Below the pieces are notes generated by a model that saw only the letters and a program-made list of their open reading frames with translations, was not told the origin of the DNA and made no database searches. Of a DNA stretch of 64,000 nt, positions 56,696 through 64,000 are shown one piece after another (within the stretch, counting starts at the first letter, position 1; the number at the start of each line of letters is the position of its first letter). A program made the position numbers and the translations under genes. This DNA is from Dyadobacter fermentans DSM 18053 (GTDB lineage Bacteria > Bacteroidota > Bacteroidia > Cytophagales > Spirosomataceae): assembly GCF_000023125.1 (NCBI RefSeq), contig NC_013037.1, positions 4,993,501 to 5,057,500 of the forward strand. The letters run 5' to 3'.

Positions 56696-56750
56696 GATCA
56701 TTATACAACCCTAAAACCCAATTTATGTAATAGCAAAGATTGGATGTGAC

Positions 56751-56802
56751 AAATGTATGGATTTAATCCAAAATAATGGAATAAATCCATACATTTTTTG
56801 AT
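56751..56802. repeat. Perfect 15-base inverted repeat with T run
   Basis: AAATGTATGGATTTA (56751-56765) and TAAATCCATACATTT (56782-56796) are exact inverted copies; the 16 bases between also hold TCCA/TGGA. A run of T follows. It may be a second terminator or an operator for the next gene. Confidence 0.65.
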
Positions 56803-56955
56803 GGTTTAGTGCGTGAGATTCTCGGACACCTATCCGTTAACGGTAGCGACGAGCTGGGCGGCAGCTCAGTGTTTGGAACGATTATTGCGAATGCTCTAAT
56901 ACGCGCGAGTATGGCGCGGTTAAAAGCACCTGGAAAACAACGTTCCGTCTATCAA

Positions 56956-57990
56956 ATGAAACCATCCCTACCTACTGGCCCTGGTGACAATATCGGCCGT
57001 ACAATCAGTCGCAGGCGTTTTTTTCATCAAACTGGGGCGGCGGCACTGTCCACAATGCTGCTCACATCCTGCGATAACCTGCTCGACAAAGTCTTCCCTT
57101 CCAAAAAGGATAAGCGCGACAAAACACTGGCATTTTTCGGAGACAGCCTCACCAATGGCACCGGTGGTACGCGGCCATTCGGCGAATGGGTCGGTAATAC
57201 GCTCACCGGCCGCCCGCTTTATCATGACGCTATCAACGGGCAGATTTCCTCGTCCATCGCCACACGGCAGGGCGGCCTGCCGTTGACGGTGTCGGTAGCC
57301 GGCCGCAAATTCGACGGGCTGGAACCGGTGGCAGTCACGAAATTGAATAACCAGTTCCTATCGACCTTCCTGAACGGCAACATTTACACCCGTACGGGCA
57401 CCCTCGCAGGCGTGAAATGCACCATCAAACGCACATTTGTGCAGGGGCTTGGTGATCAGTACAGCGTGCAGCCGCTCGCCGCGAGTGAAGCAGAGTTGAA
57501 ACCGGATATCGAAATCCCGGACGATTCGGTGTTTGAATTGGAAGATGCCGCCAAAATGCGGACTGCTACACAAATTCTCTGGTACGGCCGCAACGACATC
57601 ACCGAGTCGAAGCCCGAAAGGGACATTCTGGAAGCGATTAAAAGCTCCGTGGCGTACATCGCCGAGCCGCGGCGTTTCCTGGTGTTGGGCATACTGCTCG
57701 CCATCCCGGAAAATAAGGGCACTGCCCGCTATGCCAAGATCACCGCATTCAACGACGAGCTGGCGCTGCTGTACCGCGATTCGTATGTGTCCATGGCACC
57801 GCCCACCCAAGCGGAGATGGAGGCGATCGGCTATACGCCCACAGCCGAAGACCTGGCCAATATCGAGGCCGGTAACTTCCCCGCAGGCATGCGCCCGGCC
57901 AACAAATCGGACCAGATCCACCTCAATGATTTTGGGTATAAGATCGTAGCGAACCGCGTTGCAGCGAAAATCAAGGATCTGGATTACTAG
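56956..57990 (+). CDS. SGNH/GDSL-like hydrolase, exported
   Basis: A 344-aa protein from the ATG at 56956. The N-terminus has a twin-arginine-like start (ISRRRFFHQTGAAALSTMLL) and lipobox LTSC, so it is an exported, probably lipidated protein. The nucleophile block is LAFFGDSLTNGTGG (GDSL-type Ser) and the Asp/His block is SDQIHLNDFGYKIVANRV; ILWYGRNDITESKP fits the third block. SGNH enzymes remove acyl or acetyl groups from sugars or lipids. Its place by a SusC/SusD pair suggests deacylation of a polysaccharide. Earlier in-frame starts (56809, 56911) give no signal-like N-terminus. Confidence 0.82.
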   Translation: MKPSLPTGPGDNIGRTISRRRFFHQTGAAALSTMLLTSCDNLLDKVFPSKKDKRDKTLAFFGDSLTNGTGGTRPFGEWVGNTLTGRPLYHDAINGQISSSIATRQGGLPLTVSVAGRKFDGLEPVAVTKLNNQFLSTFLNGNIYTRTGTLAGVKCTIKRTFVQGLGDQYSVQPLAASEAELKPDIEIPDDSVFELEDAAKMRTATQILWYGRNDITESKPERDILEAIKSSVAYIAEPRRFLVLGILLAIPENKGTARYAKITAFNDELALLYRDSYVSMAPPTQAEMEAIGYTPTAEDLANIEAGNFPAGMRPANKSDQIHLNDFGYKIVANRVAAKIKDLDY

Positions 57991-58011
57991 AAAAGCAATA
58001 TTTTTTATCTC

Positions 58012-58053
58012 AAAGCAAAACAAGTCCCCGTTTTCGAGGACTTGTTTTGCTTT
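58012..58053. terminator. Bidirectional terminator between convergent genes
   Basis: AAAGCAAAACAAGTCC (58012-58027) and GGACTTGTTTTGCTTT (58038-58053) form a perfect 16-bp stem, with T-rich ends in both directions. Confidence 0.88.
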
Positions 58054-58060
58054 ATTCAAA

Positions 58061-59893
58061 TCATTGCGGAATGCTCGTGAGCGGCGGTACATTGCGCTCG
58101 TAGCCGGCATAGCCCTTATTCTGATTGATAATGCCCTTGGTATTTCCCTGGATCGTGGGTGACGGGATGGGCCAGAGCACGTGATACGGGCTGATCAGGT
58201 ATTCGTCGCCATGCCTTGTTTTGACACCTTTATTATAGAAGTTACTTTTTTCGATCACGCGGTCGTAAAAGAAGTTGTCGTCGGAGAAATTGTTCAGGCT
58301 GTATGTTTTGCCGTTGTATGCAGTTTTGCCGGTTTGCGCCAGAATGTAAGCAATGCGGGTCAGCTCGGTTTTGCGCGGTTCTTCGTAGTAGAGCTCGCGT
58401 GCTCTTTCGTCGAGGATCGTCCCGATATTGATTTTACCGGCGGCAATGGGAGCGGCGCCGGCTCTTTCACGCACGGCGTTCAGGTCCTTGGCTGCATTGG
58501 CGAGGTCGCCTTTCCAGAAGTAGGCTTCGGCGCGCAACAAATGCGTTTCGGCCAGTCGGAAAACGTACCAGTCGGTGTGGCCACCTGCCGGCTGCACGCG
58601 CTCAGGGTCGGGGACATATAGTTTATAATGCGGCCAGTCGAACCAGCAGCGGATGGTGTCGATGGTGAGCAATGAGCCGTCGGTGGTGCGGAGTTGGAGG
58701 TTTTTCCCAAAGAAGCTATCCTTTCCTTTCAACGCCGGATTGTTATATACCAAATCTTCCATTCGCATCCAGTTGCCCGGCGCATGGCGCAAATCATTTT
58801 TATCATCCCAAACGCCGTCGGTTGAATAGTAGGTAGGCCGCAGGCGGCCAATGCCCCGCCCAAACCTGGTCACCTGGTCTATTTCAATATTATAGGTATC
58901 GATCGTGCCGCGGCTTCCGTTGGGCGTATTGATGTTGTTGTGCCAGAACGGCACGGCATTCCGCATGGATTGGATACCGCCATCGAAATTTCCATCCATC
59001 ATGAAGCGGTCGATTACGAGCAGCAATGCTTCGGTATTGTTGGCAATGGACTTGTTTTCCGGCCGGTGGAGGTCCCAAATGAGGTTTTTGGTCGGGTCGC
59101 CCAGGTGTGCCCCGAAACGGCTCGTCATCAGCCGGTGCGTTCCGCCATCGATCACATTACCCGCCGATTTGATCGCATCGTCAAAAAGTCCCAATGCGAG
59201 GTTGATCTTCGTGAGCAGGTGGCTCACGGCGCCTTTGTTCACAGTGCCTTTATCCGTCATAGCAGGCACCCATTGCTCGGCGAATTCGAGGTCTGTTTTC
59301 ATTTTTTGCAAAATCACCTCTCTTTTCGTCGAGTAAAAATCCAGCTTTGGTTCCACTACTTCATCCAGGATCAGCGGCACATCGCCAAACTGGTGCACAA
59401 GGCGGTAGTAACGGTAGGCGCGGTGAAAGTAGGCTGCTCCGAGTAATGCATTTTTTTCGGCCTCACTTCCATAAGTAGGTTGGTTGATCCGCGAAATGGC
59501 CACATTGGCATATTTAATACCCTTGTAACCTTCCAGCCAGTACCATCCGATCCGGTTGTAATCAGTGCTGTTGAGTTGGGCATCGGGGGTGATTTGCAGG
59601 TTCATGTTCTGCGCCGGGCCCGATTTGTCGGTGGTGCCTTCCACGGCAATGTCTGAGAAGATCGCCTCGGTAATGATCGGCGGATTGTCGCCAAACCACT
59701 CGTAGCGCATATTTCGCTCACAGGCGATGAGCGTCGCTTTCAGTCCGTCGGGATCGTCGAAGGTTTTGTCCGGCGAGAAAAAGGAAAGCGGCCGGGGCTC
59801 CAACCGCGCTTTGTCGCAGCCGAGCAGGAAAATGGTCGTCACGGCGCAGGCGGTGGCGGCAATTGTTTTGAGATTTTTATATCCGGAAATCAT
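58061..59893 (-). CDS. SusD/RagB family nutrient-binding lipoprotein
   Basis: A 610-aa lipoprotein ([20 protein letters not shown]; lipobox LLGC) with the SusD fold: [19 protein letters not shown] and [20 protein letters not shown] in the N-terminal helices, and [20 protein letters not shown] plus [19 protein letters not shown] at the end. It works with the SusC protein encoded 21 bases upstream to take up a glycan. The order SusC then SusD on the minus strand is normal. Confidence 0.95.
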   Translation of the reverse strand: MISGYKNLKTIAATACAVTTIFLLGCDKARLEPRPLSFFSPDKTFDDPDGLKATLIACERNMRYEWFGDNPPIITEAIFSDIAVEGTTDKSGPAQNMNLQITPDAQLNSTDYNRIGWYWLEGYKGIKYANVAISRINQPTYGSEAEKNALLGAAYFHRAYRYYRLVHQFGDVPLILDEVVEPKLDFYSTKREVILQKMKTDLEFAEQWVPAMTDKGTVNKGAVSHLLTKINLALGLFDDAIKSAGNVIDGGTHRLMTSRFGAHLGDPTKNLIWDLHRPENKSIANNTEALLLVIDRFMMDGNFDGGIQSMRNAVPFWHNNINTPNGSRGTIDTYNIEIDQVTRFGRGIGRLRPTYYSTDGVWDDKNDLRHAPGNWMRMEDLVYNNPALKGKDSFFGKNLQLRTTDGSLLTIDTIRCWFDWPHYKLYVPDPERVQPAGGHTDWYVFRLAETHLLRAEAYFWKGDLANAAKDLNAVRERAGAAPIAAGKINIGTILDERARELYYEEPRKTELTRIAYILAQTGKTAYNGKTYSLNNFSDDNFFYDRVIEKSNFYNKGVKTRHGDEYLISPYHVLWPIPSPTIQGNTKGIINQNKGYAGYERNVPPLTSIPQ

Positions 59894-59914
59894 GTTTGGT
59901 TTCAGTTTGACTTA

Positions 59915-62900
59915 TCACAATGTAATGTCCACACCCACCGTCAGCAGGCGGGGCGTTGGCACGTTCTGGTTGTCGTCGTTAGGTTCGGCATCCCAGAAAT
60001 CCCATTTGGGTGCGTAGTAACCCAGGTTTTTGGCAGAAAAGAAGAATTTCAGATTGTCCACCTTGATCTTCTCGACGATTCTCCGCGGCAGGGTGTAGCC
60101 AAGGGAAACGTTATCCAAGCGAATGAAAGAGCGTTCCTGGTAAACCCCGAAACCGCTCGCTCCGCCTTCGCTGGAATATAAGCGCGCCCATTCGTTCGAG
60201 CGGTTTTCTTCGGTCCAGTAGGGGAATTGGTAAGAGCTGGTCCGGTCGAGGAAGCCGTCGCGGTTTTTGCGCTGGTTGTAGGTTGCCTTGTGCCCCCAAT
60301 ACGAGTAAATGGCAATGCCGACGTCCAGTGTTTTGAACAGTTTGAAGTCATTCCTCAATGTCCAGCGGAAGCGCGGGTTGGTCCAGCCCTGGAACTGCTT
60401 GTCGGCATTGGTGAACTTGCCGTCTTTATCCACATCTTCCAGTTTGAAATCGCCGGGTTTTACGCCGTATTTAGCGGCTTCATCCTTTTCTTCGACTTGC
60501 CACACGCCCAGGATCTTGTAATCCCAGATTTCATCAAGCGAATGGCCGATAAATCTCCTGTTGGCGACGTCATCTTTCTCTTTGCCGTTTTCGTCGAGGT
60601 CGCCATAGAGCCGCGCGATTTTGTTGCGGTTGAGCTGGAAAGTGAGCGTCGAGCGCCATGAGAACTTGTTGCGGTCCATATTAACCGAGTTTAGGCTCAG
60701 CTCAATACCCCGGTTTTGTACTTCCCCGAGGTTATCCCAATAAGAGCTGAAACCAAGAATATCCGGCAATGCCCGCTGAACGAGCAGGTCAGTGGTCGAC
60801 GATTTGTACACTTCAACAGAACCATCGATTTTATTATTGAATAAACCAAAATCGAGACCCAGGTTATAGGACGCAGTCCGTTCCCATTTCAGGTTCGCGT
60901 TTTGCAACTGGTTTACATACAGCTGGTTCACAAGGTAAACAGTCCCGTCCGGGCGCACGTGCAGGTACTTGCCCGTTTGCAGGTCCGAAACGGCCGAGTA
61001 TAACCCAATGTCCCGGTTCCCATTACTTCCCCACGTAGCGCGCAGCTTACCGTAGTTGAGCCAGCTGCTTTTCCAGAAGCTTTCGTCCGTAAATACCCAG
61101 CCCAACGCCACCGAACCGAACGTTGCGCGCGGATTGGCCTGGCCGAATGCCGAGTAACCGTCGCGGCGGGTTGATAGCGTAACCATGTACCGGTCTTTGA
61201 ACGAGTAAAACACGCGCGCCATCAATGCATCGCCGGTGCTGTATTGGTCATAGCTGGACACGGTGGGGTTAATGCCCGTTCCGATCCCATGGTAGCTCAG
61301 CGCGTCGGTCGGCAGGAAGCCTTTATTGGTCATGGTATTGTCCCACCGCTGGTATTTCTCCGCATTGGCGAGCAATGTGACATCAAAGTTGTGTTTGCCG
61401 AATGTTTTGTTCCATTTCAGGATATTATCTACCTGCCATTGGAAAGTTTTGCGGTTCTGGCGTGATCCCGTACCACCCACGGCAGCCCATTCGGCATGCG
61501 AGGCGGATTCATGGTTATAGCGGTCGTAGTATTCGTAGCGCGGTGTGAAGTTCACGCGGAAAGAGAAGCCGAACGGCAGCGTGATGTTCCCGTAGAGCGT
61601 GGAGTTGAAGGTGGTGATCTGATGCTTGCGGTCGATGAACTGGCGTGCATAGTAGGGGTGGTTCCCGCCGCTTGCCTCGTTGTTGGGCCGCCATTTGTAC
61701 GTACCGTCTTCATTAAACTCGGAGCCCCAGGGGGAAAGAATGCGGGCAAGGCCGTAGTCCACCGGCACCGAGCTCTCGTCGCGGTCGGCAAACTGCGTAT
61801 TAATCCCCACCGAAAGGAATTTGGTCACCTGGCCTTCGAGGTTAATGCGGCCGCGGACCGTGGAGAATTTATCGCCTGTGATAATGCCTTCGTTGTTGAG
61901 ATAACCCAGCGACATAAAATAGCTGACAGCCTCCTTCTTGCCCGAAAGGCTCACCGTGTGATCCTGGCGCAGCCCCGTTTGGAATACTTTTGAATACCAA
62001 TCCACGCTGCGGCCGGCTTTGTAATTTTCGATTTCGATGGGCTGCATGCCCAGGCGCTGTAACCAGACGGTCGTAGGGTCGCCGGAAGACTTGTCGTAGG
62101 CAAGCCATTGATCGAGCGTAATATCCGAAGGCAGATTGGCCGGGTTGTCGAACTGGTGAGGCTTGTAGGAAGCATTGATGTTCTTCATCACCTCGCCACG
62201 CCAGGCAACGAATTCGTCCGGGCCCAGCACGGGCTGATTTTTGGAAACATTACCAATACCCACATTACTGTTGATGTTCACTCGTGCTTTGCCTTCCTTT
62301 CCTTTTTTGGTGGTGATGAGGATAACGCCGCTTGCTGCTTTGGACCCGAAAACGGCCGCTGAGCTGGCATCTTTCAGAACGTCGATCGTTTCGATGTCAT
62401 TGGGATTGATATCCGACAATTCGCCATAGTAAATCGCGCCGTCAAGGACGAGGAGCGGGCTTGTGGCCGCGTTGATCGAGTTACGGCCACGCACGAGCAA
62501 ACTACCGCCGCCCTTCGCCGAGGGAGACATGCCCACGTTCAGGCCCGCCACATTGCCGCGCAGGATATCCTGGACCGAGTTGGGGTTTTCGTTTTCCAGT
62601 TTTGCGGTTGCGATCTGCGAAACGGCACCTGTAAGGTCACGTTTTTTCTGCGTTCCGTAACCTACCACTACCACCTCGTCCAGCGTTTTCTGGTCGCTGG
62701 CAAGCCGGATGTCGAGAATGGACGCATTGCCCACCACTTTTTCCTGCGTGAGGAAACCCACCGCCGAAAACACGAGAACCGACTCGTTGCCGGGGACAGA
62801 AATCTGGTAGGCGCCGTCGGCGTCCGTAGTGGTTCCGGTGGTGGTGCCTTTCAGGACCACCGTTACGCCGGGGATGGGCAGCCCGTCCTGAGCGTCCAAT

Positions 62901-63043
62901 ACTTTTCCCGTTACCGCTTTGTCGGCAACGGCTGCAATGGGGTTTGTTAGGGTGTGGGCAAAGCTGATGGGAGGCACGAGCAAAACTGCCGCAGCGAGCC
63001 AGAGCCCCATCCACTTAAAACACTTCATGGAATTTTCTTTCAT
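59915..63043 (-). CDS. SusC/RagA family TonB-linked outer-membrane transporter
   Basis: A 1042-aa protein with a signal peptide (cleaved near SFAHT), a carboxypeptidase-D-like domain (AVTGKVLDAQDGLPIPGVTV; KGTTTGTTTDADGAYQIS), a TonB-box/plug region (DEVVVVGYGTQKKRDLTGAV, ASSAAVFGSKAASGVILITT) and a 22-strand barrel ending PRLLTVGVDITL. It transports the ligand caught by the SusD partner. Codon use is more average than in the first SusC gene. It is divergent from a pectate-lyase-like gene, so a pectin-type polysaccharide locus is possible. An in-frame ATG at 63028 is an alternative start. Confidence 0.96.
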   Translation of the reverse strand: MKENSMKCFKWMGLWLAAAVLLVPPISFAHTLTNPIAAVADKAVTGKVLDAQDGLPIPGVTVVLKGTTTGTTTDADGAYQISVPGNESVLVFSAVGFLTQEKVVGNASILDIRLASDQKTLDEVVVVGYGTQKKRDLTGAVSQIATAKLENENPNSVQDILRGNVAGLNVGMSPSAKGGGSLLVRGRNSINAATSPLLVLDGAIYYGELSDINPNDIETIDVLKDASSAAVFGSKAASGVILITTKKGKEGKARVNINSNVGIGNVSKNQPVLGPDEFVAWRGEVMKNINASYKPHQFDNPANLPSDITLDQWLAYDKSSGDPTTVWLQRLGMQPIEIENYKAGRSVDWYSKVFQTGLRQDHTVSLSGKKEAVSYFMSLGYLNNEGIITGDKFSTVRGRINLEGQVTKFLSVGINTQFADRDESSVPVDYGLARILSPWGSEFNEDGTYKWRPNNEASGGNHPYYARQFIDRKHQITTFNSTLYGNITLPFGFSFRVNFTPRYEYYDRYNHESASHAEWAAVGGTGSRQNRKTFQWQVDNILKWNKTFGKHNFDVTLLANAEKYQRWDNTMTNKGFLPTDALSYHGIGTGINPTVSSYDQYSTGDALMARVFYSFKDRYMVTLSTRRDGYSAFGQANPRATFGSVALGWVFTDESFWKSSWLNYGKLRATWGSNGNRDIGLYSAVSDLQTGKYLHVRPDGTVYLVNQLYVNQLQNANLKWERTASYNLGLDFGLFNNKIDGSVEVYKSSTTDLLVQRALPDILGFSSYWDNLGEVQNRGIELSLNSVNMDRNKFSWRSTLTFQLNRNKIARLYGDLDENGKEKDDVANRRFIGHSLDEIWDYKILGVWQVEEKDEAAKYGVKPGDFKLEDVDKDGKFTNADKQFQGWTNPRFRWTLRNDFKLFKTLDVGIAIYSYWGHKATYNQRKNRDGFLDRTSSYQFPYWTEENRSNEWARLYSSEGGASGFGVYQERSFIRLDNVSLGYTLPRRIVEKIKVDNLKFFFSAKNLGYYAPKWDFWDAEPNDDNQNVPTPRLLTVGVDITL

Positions 63044-63131
63044 AGTAAGGTTAGGAAACGTTAAGTGACTTAATTTTTATCAAAATACTTTGACGAAATT
63101 GTATCTTTCCATCCCCTACAAAAAGTGCTTT

Positions 63132-63139
63132 CAAATGTA
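63132..63139 (-). promoter_or_regulatory. Bacteroidota -7 box of the second SusC operon
   Basis: On the minus strand TACATTTG fits TAnnTTTG, 88 bases before the SusC start. No exact -33 TTTG stands at the expected distance. Confidence 0.45.
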
Positions 63140-63255
63140 GTACTATCACTATACGCAATGTAGTATCTCAAAAGTTGGGAAAAAATCCTGTTGGGTACGG
63201 TATGGACATCTTGCAAACTTCTTTGAACAGATAGCCACCAATCTGAACCCTGACG

Positions 63256-64000
63256 ATGAAATACACGCTGATACTGAGCATGATTCTCCTGGTATTGTCT
63301 GCCAAAGCGCAGGAAACGAAGCCAAAGGAAGATGTAGTCATTGTCACCGAAAGAGGCGAAACGCGCGTGCATACGGAGAACGGGCAACTGCATGTGAGCA
63401 TCTCGCCGGAGAAAGTGCAGCAGTTCAAAAAAGCGGGACGCGTCGGTTACCGCGATTTTGGCGCAAAAGGCGACGGAAAAGCAGACGATATCGATGCGAT
63501 TGCGGCGACTCACGCAATTGCCAACTTACACGGCCTGCGTGTTAAGGCGGAAGACGGTGCTACGTATTACATTAGCGGTAAGGAACGCACGGCGATCATC
63601 CGCACGGATACCGATTTCGGCAAGGCGGCGTTGATCATCGATGATACCGATGTGGAGAACCGCAATGCGCCTGTGTTTACGGTGAGCTCGGCCATGAAGC
63701 CTTTCAAGCCGGAAAAGATTACTACATTAAAAAGGAACCAGTCGAAGATCGGCGTCTCGCTCCCCGGCCCCTGCCTGATTACCGTCACGAATGCGAACGT
63801 AAAGCAATACATCCGGTTTGGGCTCAACCAAAATAACGGATCTCCGCAAACCGACATTTTCGTGGCTGATAAAAACGGCAATGTAGATATGAATGCGCCC
63901 ATCATCTGGGACTTCGATCAGATCACCGACATTTCGGCGCTTCCTATCGACGAGAAGCCGCTTAAAATTACCGGCGGCCGCTTCACAACGATCGCCAACC
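63256..64000 (+). CDS. Pectate-lyase-like beta-helix protein, 5' part only
   Basis: The first 248 codons of a gene that runs past the window end. It has a signal peptide (MKYTLILSMILLVLSAKAQ) and, from about residue 62, the block RVGYRDFGAKGDGKADDIDA found at the start of right-handed beta-helix enzymes (pectate lyase 3/GH28-like). Later repeats such as FGLNQNNGSPQTDIFVADKN fit helix coils. Relatives cut or bind pectin and other polysaccharides; the catalytic part is outside the window. It is divergent from the SusC/SusD pair, so it may be the enzyme of that locus. Confidence 0.8.
   Translation, partial: MKYTLILSMILLVLSAKAQETKPKEDVVIVTERGETRVHTENGQLHVSISPEKVQQFKKAGRVGYRDFGAKGDGKADDIDAIAATHAIANLHGLRVKAEDGATYYISGKERTAIIRTDTDFGKAALIIDDTDVENRNAPVFTVSSAMKPFKPEKITTLKRNQSKIGVSLPGPCLITVTNANVKQYIRFGLNQNNGSPQTDIFVADKNGNVDMNAPIIWDFDQITDISALPIDEKPLKITGGRFTTIAN

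Overview
The window looks like a chromosomal piece of a Gram-negative Bacteroidota, most likely a Cytophagales/Spirosomaceae member close to Dyadobacter (inferred from gene content and protein style, not from a search). Supporting signs are two SusC/SusD pairs, a T9SS-type C-terminal sorting domain, TAnnTTTG -7 promoter boxes, few purine-rich ribosome binding sites, a yceD-rpmF-plsX-fabH-efp-accB-accC cluster, and a moderate G+C genome (about half by eye) with AT-rich intergenic stretches. I saw no rRNA, tRNA or CRISPR array.

Layout. 1-537: 5' part of an ABC exporter. 758-4875: an ECF sigma factor, a single-TM protein ending in an outer-membrane barrel, a Rieske lipoprotein, a DUF5777 barrel and a YceI protein, probably one operon. 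4975-14095: secreted beta-galactosidase, CoaX, a gamma-glutamylcyclotransferase-like protein, an unrecognised 486-aa protein, an Nramp-type transporter whose start codon lies in a perfect palindrome, and a Tat-exported Gfo/Idh/MocA protein. 14133-15357: HigBA toxin-antitoxin with an operator palindrome, then a DUF5618 protein. 15416-20860 (minus): fatty-acid/phospholipid initiation operon with L32 and EF-P. 20960-27598: NeuD-like acyltransferase, small outer-membrane protein, M61 and M48 peptidases, an epimerase and a PlsC-type acyltransferase. 27716-33917: MarR regulator and a TolC-HlyD-RND efflux operon that share an operator sequence.

34006-37044 is an accessory island: a PIN toxin/antitoxin pair, very small ORFs with repeated leaders, two copies of a structured RNA-like element with compensatory stem changes, and a PIN protein overlapping an XRE-COG2856 protein whose HExxH zinc site is gone. 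37238-43332 holds a secreted protein, a GtaA-like glycoside/amide hydrolase (DUF4965), a frameshifted MNT nucleotidyltransferase remnant, a repeat-rich gap and a DsbD. 43564-54787 carries argB, a SusC/SusD pair with a long structured leader, an FG-GAP/heme protein, argH, an NlpC/P60 peptidase and purM. 54948-64000 looks like a carbohydrate locus: a T9SS-targeted sugar dehydrogenase, an SGNH-like hydrolase, a second SusC/SusD pair and, divergent from it, the start of a pectate-lyase-like protein.

The most interesting places are the duplicated structured element at 35057-35129 and 35332-35405, the degenerate XRE-COG2856/PIN pair, the start-codon palindrome of the Nramp gene, the MarR operators, and the SusC leader.
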